From Chitinophaga agrisoli (GTDB taxonomy: Bacteria; Bacteroidota; Bacteroidia; Chitinophagales; Chitinophagaceae), in assembly GCF_008386695.1 (NCBI RefSeq), contig NZ_VUOC01000001.1, forward strand, positions 1,400,347-1,464,346: a stretch of 64,000 bases of DNA, given 5' to 3'. The notes below the pieces were generated by a model that searched no databases, was not told the DNA's origin, and saw only the letters and a list, made by a program, of their open reading frames with translations. Shown piece by piece: positions 18,263 to 27,525 of this stretch; position 1 is the first letter of the stretch; each line of letters starts with the position of its first letter. The position numbers were made by a program, and so were the translations under genes.

Positions 18263-19504
18263 TTAATTTGCTCCGATAAGATACCACCCGCCATTTATTT
18301 TTTGGACTGTGAAACGGCTGTAGGCACTTAATGTAGGGTTATTGGCATTGTTATATGTCGTGCCTTTGTATGTTATCGCCGGGGTCCAGGTCATTCCGTC
18401 CACTGTAGGGTTAGCTGCTTCCTCTACAAGTACGTATATCTTACCCTCTTCACCGGTAAGCGTAACTGTGGGGGAGTTCCCAGCGCTCATAATTGTATAG
18501 TCGCTTGGCAATGTAGTATAGTCCCCATCAATCGTATGTGCATTTAAAGTCATTCCCATAGCCTTAAACGCACCACTCAAAACTAGCATATCCCGCGAAT
18601 TATCATGAGAGGATTGTAATATAACTTCGTTTCCTAAACCATTTTCAATAACAGCTAACCTTATTTGAGCCTGACCTTCAGGGCCACCAGGCGTGGCCAT
18701 TTGGATATAGCCCCCTTGTGCAGTATCATCCCTTGTCCATAAAGTACTCACCCCTCCAAAATAATTTATATTCAACCGGTCGCCCAATGTTGGCCCACTA
18801 CCCGTTATTTGCATGCCACCTACATTAATTGGACTTGTCGTTGTATTGCCCATTGCTGTTACCGTCTGCAAATCAGGGGTGGTGGGAATTGTAGGTATTA
18901 CATACGACTTGGTAATTATTCTCCAATTGCTCCCATCAGATAAGAAGGTGGCAAAATCATTACCGTCAATACTATTCATTTCGTAATACGGCTCTCCCTC
19001 CATATTAGCGCCCGCAGCCTCGATTATTACGCATCCGGTGTTTATTCTCTTAACAACATACTTACGTCCAGCTATACCGGCTGCTGAAGGGAGGGTCAGT
19101 GTTAATGCTGGACTACCTGGCCCACCACATCCGGTACCATTACACAATATCGTTTGATCACCAATATCATTGATAACTGTTGATCCAGATATAACACTCG
19201 TAGTCATTAACGGCAATTGGCTTGACGGTATCTTACCACTGCCGTCTAAACTAGCAAGTCCATTTACAGCTCCTCTTTGTGTAAGTGGTAAATATTTGCT
19301 CAATACTCCTTTTATGGCCTTTTCTGTAAGTACTACACCGGATGCACCATTTACCATTGTGCTGTCGTCTGAAAACTCTTTTATCCATTTGCTATTCAAC
19401 CAGATGCTATCCGTTACACGCAGGGTAACGAACATCCCGTTGTTTTGGGCAAAACATAAGGATGAAAGGACGGTCATAGAGATCGCTAAAAACAGTTGTT
19501 TCAT
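18263..19504 (-). CDS. Prophage tail fibre/spike protein with a signal peptide
   Basis: 413 residues. The N-terminus (KQLFLAISMTVLSSLCFAQ) is a clear signal peptide with cleavage after FAQ. Fibre-like repeats follow (LTQRGAVNGLASLDGSGKIP, then SSQLPL), a phrase common in tail fibres. The rest is a Gly/Thr/Asn-rich beta-structured part (IGDQTILCNGTGCGGPGSPA, then ALTLTLPSAAGIAGRKYVVK) and a C-terminal receptor-binding-like region. It is the last gene of the leftward late operon, the normal place for fibre genes in Mu. A signal peptide on a virion fibre is unexpected; alternatively the protein is exported by the lysogen. Confidence 0.7.
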   Translation of the reverse strand: MKQLFLAISMTVLSSLCFAQNNGMFVTLRVTDSIWLNSKWIKEFSDDSTMVNGASGVVLTEKAIKGVLSKYLPLTQRGAVNGLASLDGSGKIPSSQLPLMTTSVISGSTVINDIGDQTILCNGTGCGGPGSPALTLTLPSAAGIAGRKYVVKRINTGCVIIEAAGANMEGEPYYEMNSIDGNDFATFLSDGSNWRIITKSYVIPTIPTTPDLQTVTAMGNTTTSPINVGGMQITGSGPTLGDRLNINYFGGVSTLWTRDDTAQGGYIQMATPGGPEGQAQIRLAVIENGLGNEVILQSSHDNSRDMLVLSGAFKAMGMTLNAHTIDGDYTTLPSDYTIMSAGNSPTVTLTGEEGKIYVLVEEAANPTVDGMTWTPAITYKGTTYNNANNPTLSAYSRFTVQKINGGWYLIGAN

Positions 19505-19515
19505 TGCATTTATAT

Positions 19516-20040
19516 TTATCTGTTATAAATTTTTATTGTTGTTTGAGCAGTGATGCCGTTAAAAAAGATTGTTCGGCTGTCAAGGGCGTAAAGCTCCAGG
19601 CTAAATATATACGCCTGTCCTGCGGTTAATTCCATCGGCGGCCAAATGCTATTATCATCAGCAGCATTGCCGATACCAAACATGATGGTATCAGTAGGTA
19701 TAACAATTATTTTTTCCAACAAAGAGGCTACTGTCATTTCATGGGAACTATCCGCGTTCAATGTAATTTCAGTTGGCGTAATTATTGGCGGCCATTGCTC
19801 CTGCTTTAAAACACCGTTCACAAGGTCTGCTTTATTAGCCATCGCAGTAGTTAAAGCAGCTATTGCATCTGCGGTGGGTAACGATGTAATAAGATTCAAT
19901 AGCGCGGGGTCTAGGTCTGCCGTACCTATCTTATCATCCCTGTGACGGAAACTATCTAGCCAGTCCCAAAACTGCGATTGTACCGGCTTTGCCAGCGTTA
20001 CAAACCAGCCCTTTAAAGTTTCTATAGATTGCTTAGCCAT
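19516..20040 (-). CDS. Tail-fibre-associated structural protein
   Basis: 174 residues. Begins AKQSIETLKGWFVTLAKPVQ, then SQFWDWLDSFRHRDDKI, a phrase repeatedly found at the start of Bacteroidota phage tail-end proteins. The C-terminal half is a small beta domain (TVASLLEKIIVIPTDTIMFG). It overlaps the next gene by one base (ATG within the stop of its neighbour), so the fibre genes form one translationally coupled set. Confidence 0.65.
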   Translation of the reverse strand: MAKQSIETLKGWFVTLAKPVQSQFWDWLDSFRHRDDKIGTADLDPALLNLITSLPTADAIAALTTAMANKADLVNGVLKQEQWPPIITPTEITLNADSSHEMTVASLLEKIIVIPTDTIMFGIGNAADDNSIWPPMELTAGQAYIFSLELYALDSRTIFFNGITAQTTIKIYNR

Positions 20041-21152
20041 TATGCGCTCCTTTTTGCATAAACAATAATTGTATAGGCCTGTACACGGTTTAATGGTGTA
20101 CCATCTCCCAACGGATCGGTTTGCAATGTGGGGCCTGGGTTGGGTTCATTTCCATGGTTGCCGGTGGTTATTAGCCCCTGTCCTTCCGCATCAAAGGAGG
20201 TTTTCTCGCGCGGAATAAGCACATCAATTCTGACATTGGGCAGATTGTTTTTTTGAATAGCAATGCTATTTGTGCCTCCCTGGTTGCCAGCTGTTGTATA
20301 ATTTACATCTCTAACGTCTGTCTCCGCATTCCCGTCAAACCATAGTCCAATAGGCGTACGCCCTTGCATGCTTGTCAGCAGCTCAAAGCCTTTCATTTCC
20401 CAACGCCCTATGCCGTTATTGTCAAAGCGGTCACTTTTAGTAGAGAATGTTTTTATCTCGTCCGGCGGAGTGGTAGCGCGGCGTAGTACATCCGTATAAC
20501 GCTGGCTTGTGTACGGGTCGAATTTCACGAAAAGGCCAGCCCCTGGCTGAGCAGTTACCCAGGTTCCGTTATCTTTCAGAAAAGCCGGGAATGGTCCACT
20601 ATACGGCAGTGAGGGAACCACGTTCCCCATAAACATAACACTGCCTCCACTGACTTGCATATTGGCCCCAACAACATTGCTAACGGTACATCCAGATAGT
20701 ATAATTTCCGGCTCCAGGTTAATGATACTTTTAAGAGTACTTTGTATAGTGCTTAAAGCGTCCTTAATACTTGCCGAATTAAAAGCGTAACGGGTAATAT
20801 CACTATAGGGAAAACCACCAGCAGGAGGCAAAGCATTCCCAAACTTCAGTCTGCGCGTCTTATACACGGGACGCTGTACTGCATCATCAAACTGCTCACT
20901 CTGTATTATCTCCTCCAATACTATATATGTAGCCTTAAGCCCACCTGTAAACGGCAATATTTCCCCAGCATACGAGATCCACCCGTCTGTAACTGTCGCA
21001 CCTTGATCAGTCACTCCTGTAAGTATTACTTTATCACCTATTGCCCTGGCAATCGCATCCATGGGCTGGCCAAATGCGGATTGCATGAAATCAAGTGTGT
21101 CCTGATATACGAACAACCCACCCAACTGGGTAAAATCAATGTTACGGTTCAT
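20040..21152 (-). CDS. Tail tip / fibre protein
   Basis: 370 residues, soluble, beta-rich. It starts RNIDFTQLGGLFVYQDTLDF (20 residues), like Bacteroidota phage proteins placed between the baseplate and the fibre. The C-terminal part resembles a collar/tail-tip domain (WEMKGFELLTSMQGRTPIGL, then VQAYTIIVYAKR). It overlaps the upstream baseplate gene by 4 bp. Function is assigned from position and style, not from a known motif. Confidence 0.6.
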   Translation of the reverse strand: MNRNIDFTQLGGLFVYQDTLDFMQSAFGQPMDAIARAIGDKVILTGVTDQGATVTDGWISYAGEILPFTGGLKATYIVLEEIIQSEQFDDAVQRPVYKTRRLKFGNALPPAGGFPYSDITRYAFNSASIKDALSTIQSTLKSIINLEPEIILSGCTVSNVVGANMQVSGGSVMFMGNVVPSLPYSGPFPAFLKDNGTWVTAQPGAGLFVKFDPYTSQRYTDVLRRATTPPDEIKTFSTKSDRFDNNGIGRWEMKGFELLTSMQGRTPIGLWFDGNAETDVRDVNYTTAGNQGGTNSIAIQKNNLPNVRIDVLIPREKTSFDAEGQGLITTGNHGNEPNPGPTLQTDPLGDGTPLNRVQAYTIIVYAKRSA

Positions 21153-21643
21153 ACAATCTTTACTTTAAAAGTTTTACTTGCCAGCTTGTAGCTATTCACA
21201 AAGGCCGTTAGCTCATTCATATCAAAAGAAACAGCTATCGGCACGTTAACTATGAAATCCACGTTGAATGCCGTGGTTTCCGCTTTTGTATACAGTACAA
21301 CGGCGCCGCCTTCGCTTTTACGATGTAACACTATTCGCTTATTTTCTACTCTGCGAAACAGCGGAATACCAGCCATATCTATTCCGTCTGTTATGTAAAT
21401 ACGGCGGGCTACAACGTCATAACGATCGTTTAAAGCTCTTTCCAGGTAACAAACCTGGGGCGTAATGGAAAGCCGATATAAGGCCCCTTGCCGGTAGTAT
21501 AGAAATCGTGTGTGCAGGTCATTTACCGGTGATATGATAGATTTAACCAAGGCTATCATTTTCTCCTTACGTAATAACGGAGGTATAAGCCACCGGGATA
21601 GCTTACCCCAATCAATTGTGAATATGTTACTATTTAATGGCAC
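21149..21643 (-). CDS. Baseplate-region protein (Mu gp48 position)
   Basis: 164 residues, no membrane helix. It sits directly after the large wedge-like gene and before the tail-tip gene, where Mu carries gp48. The N-terminus (IDWGKLSRWLIPPLLRKEKM) and ARRIYITDGIDMAGIP look like Bacteroidota phage baseplate neighbours. It overlaps genes on both sides by 4 and 14 bp. Assigned by position. Confidence 0.6.
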   Translation of the reverse strand: MPLNSNIFTIDWGKLSRWLIPPLLRKEKMIALVKSIISPVNDLHTRFLYYRQGALYRLSITPQVCYLERALNDRYDVVARRIYITDGIDMAGIPLFRRVENKRIVLHRKSEGGAVVLYTKAETTAFNVDFIVNVPIAVSFDMNELTAFVNSYKLASKTFKVKIV

Positions 21644-22496
21644 TATGTGGCAGATAATTAATTAACAAATCAGTGTCTTGGTATATGCGGAGATAACCCG
21701 CATCGGGATTATATAGCACATCCACACTTTGGTATGGCAGATCACCATATTTTGTTTGCGCAGTGTTGATAACCGCAATCACAACCCCCTCTACTGCCTG
21801 TACAGCATCTGTGTGGTATGACAGCACATACAGCCCATTAAATGGCAATTCACTCAGGTATTGACGTATTGCATTACCAACGGGGTTACTATCCGTACCG
21901 TCTAACCGGCCACCTTGTGAGTTAAGTAATAATGGGTCATAATAGACAGTCCATTGCATCTTTAGGCTATCAGCAGGGAGACTGTCTACCTGTGCGCCTA
22001 CACCCGCATCCTTTACCCGTGCAACATATTCTTTCAAGCCCCCCAATTGCTCAGCGGAGAGCGGTGTAAGATCGCCGCCGCTTTCTGCTGCTGCCTTAAT
22101 CCGGAGAAATACACGGCCGAACTCGTTTGTTTGCTCTACAACGGCTGCATACTTTACCACCTTTGCCGCTTCAATATCTGAGTCTGTAAAGCCAGTGTTG
22201 TCATATTTGTCACTGTCCGGTAATAAGTTGAACCCATGTTGGTATGCCATCACCTTAGATACATACCATCGCAATGTATGTGGCTTAAGTGCGTTTATTA
22301 TATTTTCTATCTCTGTACGCAGAGCATCAAAGATGCTTTCTAATACAAAGGCGGCAGCTGAAAATATGAATATAAACAGCCTGACAAGGTTAACGCGGCT
22401 CCATGTTATGGGGTCAACTACTATACCAATAGCCGCCATTTCCGTAACATATGTAGCCGTAATTGTTTGTTGTATCTCTTGTACTGACCGTGCCAT
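21630..22496 (-). CDS. Baseplate wedge protein (J-like / Mu gp47-like)
   Basis: 288 residues. The early part (ITWSRVNLVRLFIFIFSAAA) and the middle helix resemble Bacteroidota phage proteins often annotated loosely as nucleotidyltransferase; there are no nucleotidyltransferase catalytic residues here. The second half (LPFNGLYVLSYHTDAVQAVE, then GVVIAVINTAQTKYGDLPYQ) matches the C-terminal style of baseplate J proteins. Position after the gp46-like gene supports a wedge role. Confidence 0.65.
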   Translation of the reverse strand: MARSVQEIQQTITATYVTEMAAIGIVVDPITWSRVNLVRLFIFIFSAAAFVLESIFDALRTEIENIINALKPHTLRWYVSKVMAYQHGFNLLPDSDKYDNTGFTDSDIEAAKVVKYAAVVEQTNEFGRVFLRIKAAAESGGDLTPLSAEQLGGLKEYVARVKDAGVGAQVDSLPADSLKMQWTVYYDPLLLNSQGGRLDGTDSNPVGNAIRQYLSELPFNGLYVLSYHTDAVQAVEGVVIAVINTAQTKYGDLPYQSVDVLYNPDAGYLRIYQDTDLLINYLPHSAIK

Positions 22497-22497
22497 A

Positions 22498-22794
22498 TTA
22501 ACTAACTTTAAAATCTAATGAGATAATCCAATAACCAATGCCTTCCAGCTGCTCCGGCTCCAATACACGGCCAATGGTCGCTATTTCGTCCCCTGTGGTT
22601 TGAGTGCTGTTTCTAACATCAATCACCTCTCCAGTTACAAGATCAGTACCAGGTGCAATATCGTCCGTCATTGACAACCCATTGAGCTGTGCCACCTGTA
22701 CTAAGCCCTGTATGGAGCCGGTATATTGCGTGGCGAAGTCAGCTAATGTCTGATGGCGTTTGATAACTGGCATGTACTTCAATTTTTGCATCAA
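22498..22794 (-). CDS. LysM-like tail/baseplate protein
   Basis: 98 residues. A LysM-like fold is seen in IKRHQTLADFATQYTGSIQG, then VQVAQLNGLSMTDDIAPG, matching the pattern of tail proteins that bind peptidoglycan. The start is uncertain: ATGs at 22794 and 22773 both overlap the upstream gene (by 56 or 35 bp). Confidence 0.7.
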   Translation of the reverse strand: MMQKLKYMPVIKRHQTLADFATQYTGSIQGLVQVAQLNGLSMTDDIAPGTDLVTGEVIDVRNSTQTTGDEIATIGRVLEPEQLEGIGYWIISLDFKVS

Positions 22795-23041
22795 CCATTT
22801 TAACGGATGTAATGATCATGCCGTCTTTTTCAAATTCACTTTTGATTTCCTGTAACAGGCCAACGGTATTTTCATCCTTCAACCATATAGCAGCTCCTAC
22901 GCAAGCGGCCGGAGTTTCTTTAAAATCACCAGGGTTGCTAATAAGCAGCAGCCGCTGGTGTTGTTCAGTACTTTCTCCCATCATCAAATCAGCACCGATA
23001 ATTAGCAAATCTCCTTCCTCATCTAATAGTATATCCTGCAT
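22739..23041 (-). CDS. Baseplate protein, Mu gp46 / gpW-gp25-like
   Basis: 100 residues starting QDILLDEEGDLLIIGADLMM, then GESTEQHQRLLLISNPGDFK, a conserved opening of Bacteroidota phage gp46/gp25-like baseplate proteins. The KDENTVGLLQEIKSEFEKDG segment fits the helical middle of that fold. Such proteins join the wedge to the tail tube hub. Placed between the spike gene and the J-like gene, as in Mu. Confidence 0.72.
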   Translation of the reverse strand: MQDILLDEEGDLLIIGADLMMGESTEQHQRLLLISNPGDFKETPAACVGAAIWLKDENTVGLLQEIKSEFEKDGMIITSVKMVDAKIEVHASYQTPSDIS

Positions 23042-23044
23042 GCG

Positions 23045-23272
23045 CTATTGTATTGTGCCAGTAGCCTCCCCGGTTACAGGGTTGCTGCCAGCGTTTAGCC
23101 CGGTACCTGGCACCTTCACGATCCCACTGCCGGTGATATGGTTTATAAACGCTTCCGCTATAGCTTTCCAAAATGCCTTACGCGCATCCTCTATCTGTGG
23201 ATACTCACCATCGTTAAAGGCGGAAGCCGCATTATACAATGCCTGTCCTAATACATCTTTATTAAGTGCCAT
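23045..23272 (-). CDS. Small baseplate-region hypothetical protein
   Basis: 75 residues. A helical N-terminus (ALNKDVLGQALYNAASAFND) leads into DARKAFWKAIAEAFINHITG and a Gly/Pro/Thr-rich tail ending GEATGTIQ. This style, with a tail that may fold on the spike, occurs in Bacteroidota Mu-like phages between gp45-like and gp46-like genes. Overlaps the spike gene by 11 bp. Confidence 0.6.
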   Translation of the reverse strand: MALNKDVLGQALYNAASAFNDGEYPQIEDARKAFWKAIAEAFINHITGSGIVKVPGTGLNAGSNPVTGEATGTIQ

Positions 23273-23747
23273 TTCTCAGTATATTTTGAGCCTTCGTTAA
23301 TGCCTGCTGTAGCTTAGCATAGTCCGGGTTTGTTCCTTGCATTACTACTATCTTCAAAACAGACTCAATGATCATTTCAAACACACTTAAAAGATCATCC
23401 CCGTCCTTTTTAAATAGAAAGCCATCCGCATTATGGCTATATTTGGCACCGCCTACTAATTGCACTATTTCTGAAATCTCATGAACGGCTATTACCACAT
23501 AATCATCACTGTTATCAATGCGGCCTACCAATACGATGCTACCTACAGCCGGAATGAGTATAACCTTGTTTCCATCCTTGATAATCGCCTTTAACCGGCA
23601 ATCATTCACTGAGCCTCCCTCCAAGAATACCACGGCAATTGTATCATCATTATTTACTGCTGTTACTTTAGCCTGCACTATCGCTGTGGGGCCAAACTTA
23701 CTGGCAAACTCAGCCAGCCTATTAGATATTTCCTCGTGTTCCTTCAT
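23262..23747 (-). CDS. Baseplate assembly / tail spike protein (gpV, Mu gp45-like)
   Basis: 161 residues with an OB-like N-terminal half (IVQAKVTAVNNDDTIAVVFL, then GGSVNDCRLKAII and VILIPAVGSIVLVGRIDNSD), characteristic of gpV/gp45 central spikes. The C-terminus is helical instead of the usual beta-helix needle, so the piercing tip may be supplied by the neighbouring 75-residue protein. Overlaps the hub gene by 4 bp. Confidence 0.68.
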   Translation of the reverse strand: MKEHEEISNRLAEFASKFGPTAIVQAKVTAVNNDDTIAVVFLEGGSVNDCRLKAIIKDGNKVILIPAVGSIVLVGRIDNSDDYVVIAVHEISEIVQLVGGAKYSHNADGFLFKKDGDDLLSVFEMIIESVLKIVVMQGTNPDYAKLQQALTKAQNILRNGT

Positions 23748-24799
23748 AGTTTGATTCCTATGCCGATAACCCGGCGCGCACCATTGGTACCATAACTTAC
23801 CTCAGTGGATTCAACCAGGTAAACACCGTTACGTTCAGGATATTTTGTATCCCTTATCTCAACCCTTTGAGCTGGTCTACAAAATGGCTGTAGAAAAGCG
23901 GTTATCTTACCCTCATAACCGGTATAGGATAATGACGTATGCAATTCTTTTGCGAGCTTATTAAGCGAATCTTTATCAATAACTGATCGCGTCTTTACAA
24001 TTTTCGTTTCGCCTTCGTCCCCCGCAGTCCCGGTAGTTTTAACCTTTTTTGACTTACCTGGCAGAAAAAGCACATCGGTACTTTCCTCCGCCTGCTGCAC
24101 ATCCCCGCTTTTATGTATCCCCAAAAATTTAACGGTTACGTCCTGGTTCTTTGCCTGCCTCAGCTTAAGGTTATCATCCTTAACAACATTCCATCCAAGG
24201 CGGTAAATAGCATCAGGTTTAACAGTGGTACGGGATAGCTGATCTGTCAACACCAGCCCCATAAACAACATGTTTCCCCTGAAAAAAGCACGTATGGTAC
24301 CGTGTGTAATTTTTTTTATCTCATCCAGTGCCTCACAACCGTTGTGCCCTTGCAATAGCAACTTTTCAATAATTAGAGAGGGAATATTTTTCTCATCCAA
24401 AGCAATGTCTGTACTTGCCACCAGATACTTTAATATGTCCAGCAGTTGGGCATGTACAAATGTTTTAGTATAGGTCATATTGCGCAGTTGATAACTGTAT
24501 CCCTCACATTCGATTTCCAACGGGGACGTGAAATTAATCCGGCTGATAAACCCCTCGAACTCTGTTTGTAATTGCGAATTATACCCCAGCTTTATTATTA
24601 CTTTATCCCCCTCATCGAACTTCTTAGCAGTGTCAGCGCTCTCCGTAATTACCCTACCTGCGCGTGTTATGCGAGCTGTGATTGGCACCTTAATAACCGC
24701 CTTGTCCACGAACTCGTATATACTTTTATTAACCTTTACCTCATGAGGTTTCACGTTAATGTATCTCCCTATTGATATGTTAGAACACAACGCAAACAT
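23744..24799 (-). CDS. Baseplate hub protein (late control gene D / Mu gp44-like)
   Basis: 351 residues. The gpD-like fold is supported by the first beta domain (VNKSIYEFVDKAVIKVPITA), the phrase FDEGDKVIIKLGYNSQLQTE and FEGFISRINFTSPLEIECEG, and the C-terminal RVEIRDTKYPERNGVYLVES. It would form the trimeric hub above the spike. Overlaps its neighbours by one base upstream and 4 bp downstream. Confidence 0.8.
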   Translation of the reverse strand: MFALCSNISIGRYINVKPHEVKVNKSIYEFVDKAVIKVPITARITRAGRVITESADTAKKFDEGDKVIIKLGYNSQLQTEFEGFISRINFTSPLEIECEGYSYQLRNMTYTKTFVHAQLLDILKYLVASTDIALDEKNIPSLIIEKLLLQGHNGCEALDEIKKITHGTIRAFFRGNMLFMGLVLTDQLSRTTVKPDAIYRLGWNVVKDDNLKLRQAKNQDVTVKFLGIHKSGDVQQAEESTDVLFLPGKSKKVKTTGTAGDEGETKIVKTRSVIDKDSLNKLAKELHTSLSYTGYEGKITAFLQPFCRPAQRVEIRDTKYPERNGVYLVESTEVSYGTNGARRVIGIGIKL

Positions 24800-25350
24800 T
24801 ACTGAGAAATTTCAAGTTCAAAAATCATATCGCTTTCAACAGTCATTTCAAACGCGCGGGCGTGTTGCACCCCTTGCATATCTGGCCATCTAACATCCCG
24901 GATAATCACCCTCTCATCAAACTCTCCTTTTAACACAATGGCAGAAAGCGCTGAGCGCATGGTTACGCTTGAATTTTTCTTGAATAGGTTATGCAGGTCT
25001 ATTATGTCCTGCTCAGGAAAATCGTTACCGTCATTGAGGCAGATACCACGTATCTCAAAAACATAGTCATCAATGGAGATAAGCTCCTTTACACTTCCGC
25101 CCCTTTCTGGCATAGATGTACTGATATAGGTTTTTTTCCAATACATGGACATAACAGCAAATGGAATAAGGTATCCGTCTATGGTAACCGGCATAAAAAA
25201 CTCACGTCCTACCGCATCCTCCAGGTAATAAGGTTGCGCTAATATGCTCGTTTCCAGACGAGGGGGCGCGTCCGGGAACTCTGGAGGTTCAGGTGGCGGG
25301 CTATAGCCAAACACCCTTTCAAATATTTCTCTTAGATCAAATACCGCCAT
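24799..25350 (-). CDS. DUF6046-family tail protein
   Basis: 183 residues. A proline-rich N-terminus (YSPPPEPPEFPDAPP) is followed by a beta-rich domain (PVTIDGYLIPFAVMSMYWKK; ELISIDDYVFEIRGICLNDG). This matches the DUF6046 proteins of Bacteroidota phages, which stand between tape measure and hub and are likely distal tail or adaptor proteins (Mu gp43 position). Overlaps the tape measure gene by 14 bp. Confidence 0.72.
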   Translation of the reverse strand: MAVFDLREIFERVFGYSPPPEPPEFPDAPPRLETSILAQPYYLEDAVGREFFMPVTIDGYLIPFAVMSMYWKKTYISTSMPERGGSVKELISIDDYVFEIRGICLNDGNDFPEQDIIDLHNLFKKNSSVTMRSALSAIVLKGEFDERVIIRDVRWPDMQGVQHARAFEMTVESDMIFELEISQ

Positions 25351-27289
25351 TATTATTGCTTGATAAACTATTAAATACTCTTACCATTTCCTCACGGACA
25401 GCGCGGGCTATTTCCTGACCGGCTTCCTCTTTGCCCATCACATGTATATCAAGATGTTCAATCTGTTTTCCTATATTGATTACAATGCTGCGCTGCCCAC
25501 CTTTATTAATCTTATCCTTACCACCTGAAAACAAATCTCCAGTATCTGTACTGCCACCAGTGCCTCCACCTGTACCTCCCCCCGTATCAACCGGCGCGGC
25601 CTGGCCTCCTGCGGTGGTATTAACCCCAAACATTTGGTTATATGCATTCGTGGCTGCTGAAATCTGACGCTTAACATTGGAAACCTCCGGTTGCAATTGC
25701 TTAGCAATTTTATTCGCATCCTGGTTGGCATGAATTAACCCCAACAGACTATTAAGTTGGTCCTGTTCTACTGATGAATTTGTAGTATATGCACCGCCAT
25801 ACGCACTAACCGTAGTTGAGGACGTTTTTTGCGGGTTATTCTTAATTTTTGCGCGTAAGTATTGTATAGCCGTCAACTGCTTTTGCCCAGCTGACATATC
25901 TGTACGTTCGGCTAAATCTGGGTTTATCTGCGCGAGCAAGGCAAATACAGCGGCGTTTGTCTCTCCACTAGTGGCAACGGCTCTATTATACTTAGTTATA
26001 GTTTTGGCATTTTTTTCCTCTAAGGAGGAGGCTATTTGCTTTTGTCCTAATGCCGTTACAACATCATTTATATTGGACGCTAGTTTAGAATACTCGATAG
26101 CTTCCGCCTTAATCCCCTTGGTAATATTCGGATTTATGTCAGTAAGTTGTTTCAATATCTCCAGGCGGCGGGACTCTGAGGTATTGGAGGATGTTAGCTC
26201 CAATTGCAATGCCCTAATTTGATTAATCTGCCTGGTGACCGATGTAGATACAGACTCGCTATGCGTCATAAATTTTAGCAGCGCAATGCCTGCCTCTAAA
26301 GCAAATCGCGTAAGAGGCGCAAATCCTTGACCCACTGATATTTGAAACGCCGCGTACTTTCCTTTAAGTAGCTGCAGCTTTCCTGCATTTGTCTCCGCAA
26401 GCTGGTCCATCATATTAAAGAAACGCCCGCCTTTACCGGTAGCTACCTCAAATGCTTTCGTAATTGCACCGGATGTTATCTTTCCCTGCTCCATCCACTC
26501 TTTCAACTGTCCTACCGACATTTTTTGTTTTAGACCAAACTGTTGCCAGTTTTCAGAAATAACGCCCAACGGGTTAAATCCTGCATTTATATATTGTAGC
26601 AAATCCTGTCCCATCAAGCGGCCCGCAGCCCTGGTTTGCGCAAATGCTAATGTTAAGCTCTGCATACGGTCAGCATCACCCATTGCAACATCCCCGATCA
26701 TCTTTAGGTCTTTCGTCACTTCTTTATCTGACACCCCAAATCCCATAAGGGTTTGCGCGTTTTGGTATACGCTTGCACCCAACATGGTATTTTGTTTCAA
26801 GTCTAAAAGCTCCCCGGACAATGCGTTGCCGCGTGCTTTACTGCCGCTTAATACCTCAAAGGATTTGTTTGTTTTTTCAAAGTTCATCGCCGCGCCTATG
26901 CTACTACCGACAAACGCGGTAATCGCGGCGGCGCTGGCCATCCCCAGCAATGGGGCGGCTGCATCCATAGCAAAGCCTTTTATCTTACTAAAGAACCCTC
27001 CTTTCCCCTGGTTATCTAATCTGGCAATTTGCCTTTCCAGGTTACGGGCCTCCCTTGTAGCTGACTTGAACTCACTTTGGATGCGGGTATTCATGCGAAC
27101 TTTATTAACAGCCTCCAGGCGCTTCTGAAGGTCTGAAATACTATTCGCCATTGTGCGGCCACCTTGGTTAATTCGGTTAAAGTAGCCGTTCAATCTATTC
27201 GCCATCTGGTTCCCAGCGCTGGTAGCTGCCCGCATTGCGGGGGTAAGCATATCACGCAGGCGTAGTATAAATTCAACAGATGGAGACAT
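25337..27289 (-). CDS. Tape measure protein
   Basis: 650 residues, helical. The diagnostic N-terminal tape-measure region contains LTLAFAQTRAAGRLMGQDLL, then QYINAGFNPL, found in the family TIGR02675. A hydrophobic stretch (APLLGMASAAAITAFVGSSI) lies near residue 115. The C-terminal third is low-complexity with a Gly/Thr run. It sets tail length and is followed by the tail adaptor gene. The preceding gene is the frameshifted chaperone, as in nearly all tailed phages. Confidence 0.9.
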   Translation of the reverse strand: MSPSVEFILRLRDMLTPAMRAATSAGNQMANRLNGYFNRINQGGRTMANSISDLQKRLEAVNKVRMNTRIQSEFKSATREARNLERQIARLDNQGKGGFFSKIKGFAMDAAAPLLGMASAAAITAFVGSSIGAAMNFEKTNKSFEVLSGSKARGNALSGELLDLKQNTMLGASVYQNAQTLMGFGVSDKEVTKDLKMIGDVAMGDADRMQSLTLAFAQTRAAGRLMGQDLLQYINAGFNPLGVISENWQQFGLKQKMSVGQLKEWMEQGKITSGAITKAFEVATGKGGRFFNMMDQLAETNAGKLQLLKGKYAAFQISVGQGFAPLTRFALEAGIALLKFMTHSESVSTSVTRQINQIRALQLELTSSNTSESRRLEILKQLTDINPNITKGIKAEAIEYSKLASNINDVVTALGQKQIASSLEEKNAKTITKYNRAVATSGETNAAVFALLAQINPDLAERTDMSAGQKQLTAIQYLRAKIKNNPQKTSSTTVSAYGGAYTTNSSVEQDQLNSLLGLIHANQDANKIAKQLQPEVSNVKRQISAATNAYNQMFGVNTTAGGQAAPVDTGGGTGGGTGGSTDTGDLFSGGKDKINKGGQRSIVINIGKQIEHLDIHVMGKEEAGQEIARAVREEMVRVFNSLSSNNNGGI

Positions 27290-27316
27290 ATTTTATTTTT
27301 GTATAACGGCCCCTTA

Positions 27317-27525
27317 CTACATTGTAAAGGGCCGTGTTTTTGCTTGTTGTTCTCTTATATCTATCAGGATAGCTATTGACTTTGTCCATAGCTCATCACT
27401 CATCTCGCGTATCTCTGTAGCCGTAAAGCCCAGGTGATACATGAGCAGGAAATTGTAATACATTATAAAGTTGTTTTCAAAGGAGCCGTCAGCCTCTTTT
27501 ATAGCTCGCGCAAGGTTCCCTTTTT
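27317..27525 (-). CDS. Tail assembly chaperone, -1 frameshift extension (GT-like part)
   Basis: On the minus strand the chaperone gene contains the slippery heptamer A AAA AAG (27526 to 27520) in the correct phase, 19 bases before its stop codon. A -1 shift there opens a frame of about 67 further codons. It begins GNLARAIKEADGSFENNFIM and ends REQQAKTRPFTM, with a TAG at 27319-27317, just before the tape measure gene. No start codon is needed. This is the classic position of the long chaperone form that coats the tape measure. Not a separate gene: it is the C-terminus of the fusion product. Confidence 0.85.

Noticed and set aside
21630-22496. Nucleotidyltransferase, as this phage family is sometimes labelled
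   Set aside because: No catalytic Asp pair or nucleotide-binding motif is present; position and C-terminal style fit a baseplate wedge protein.
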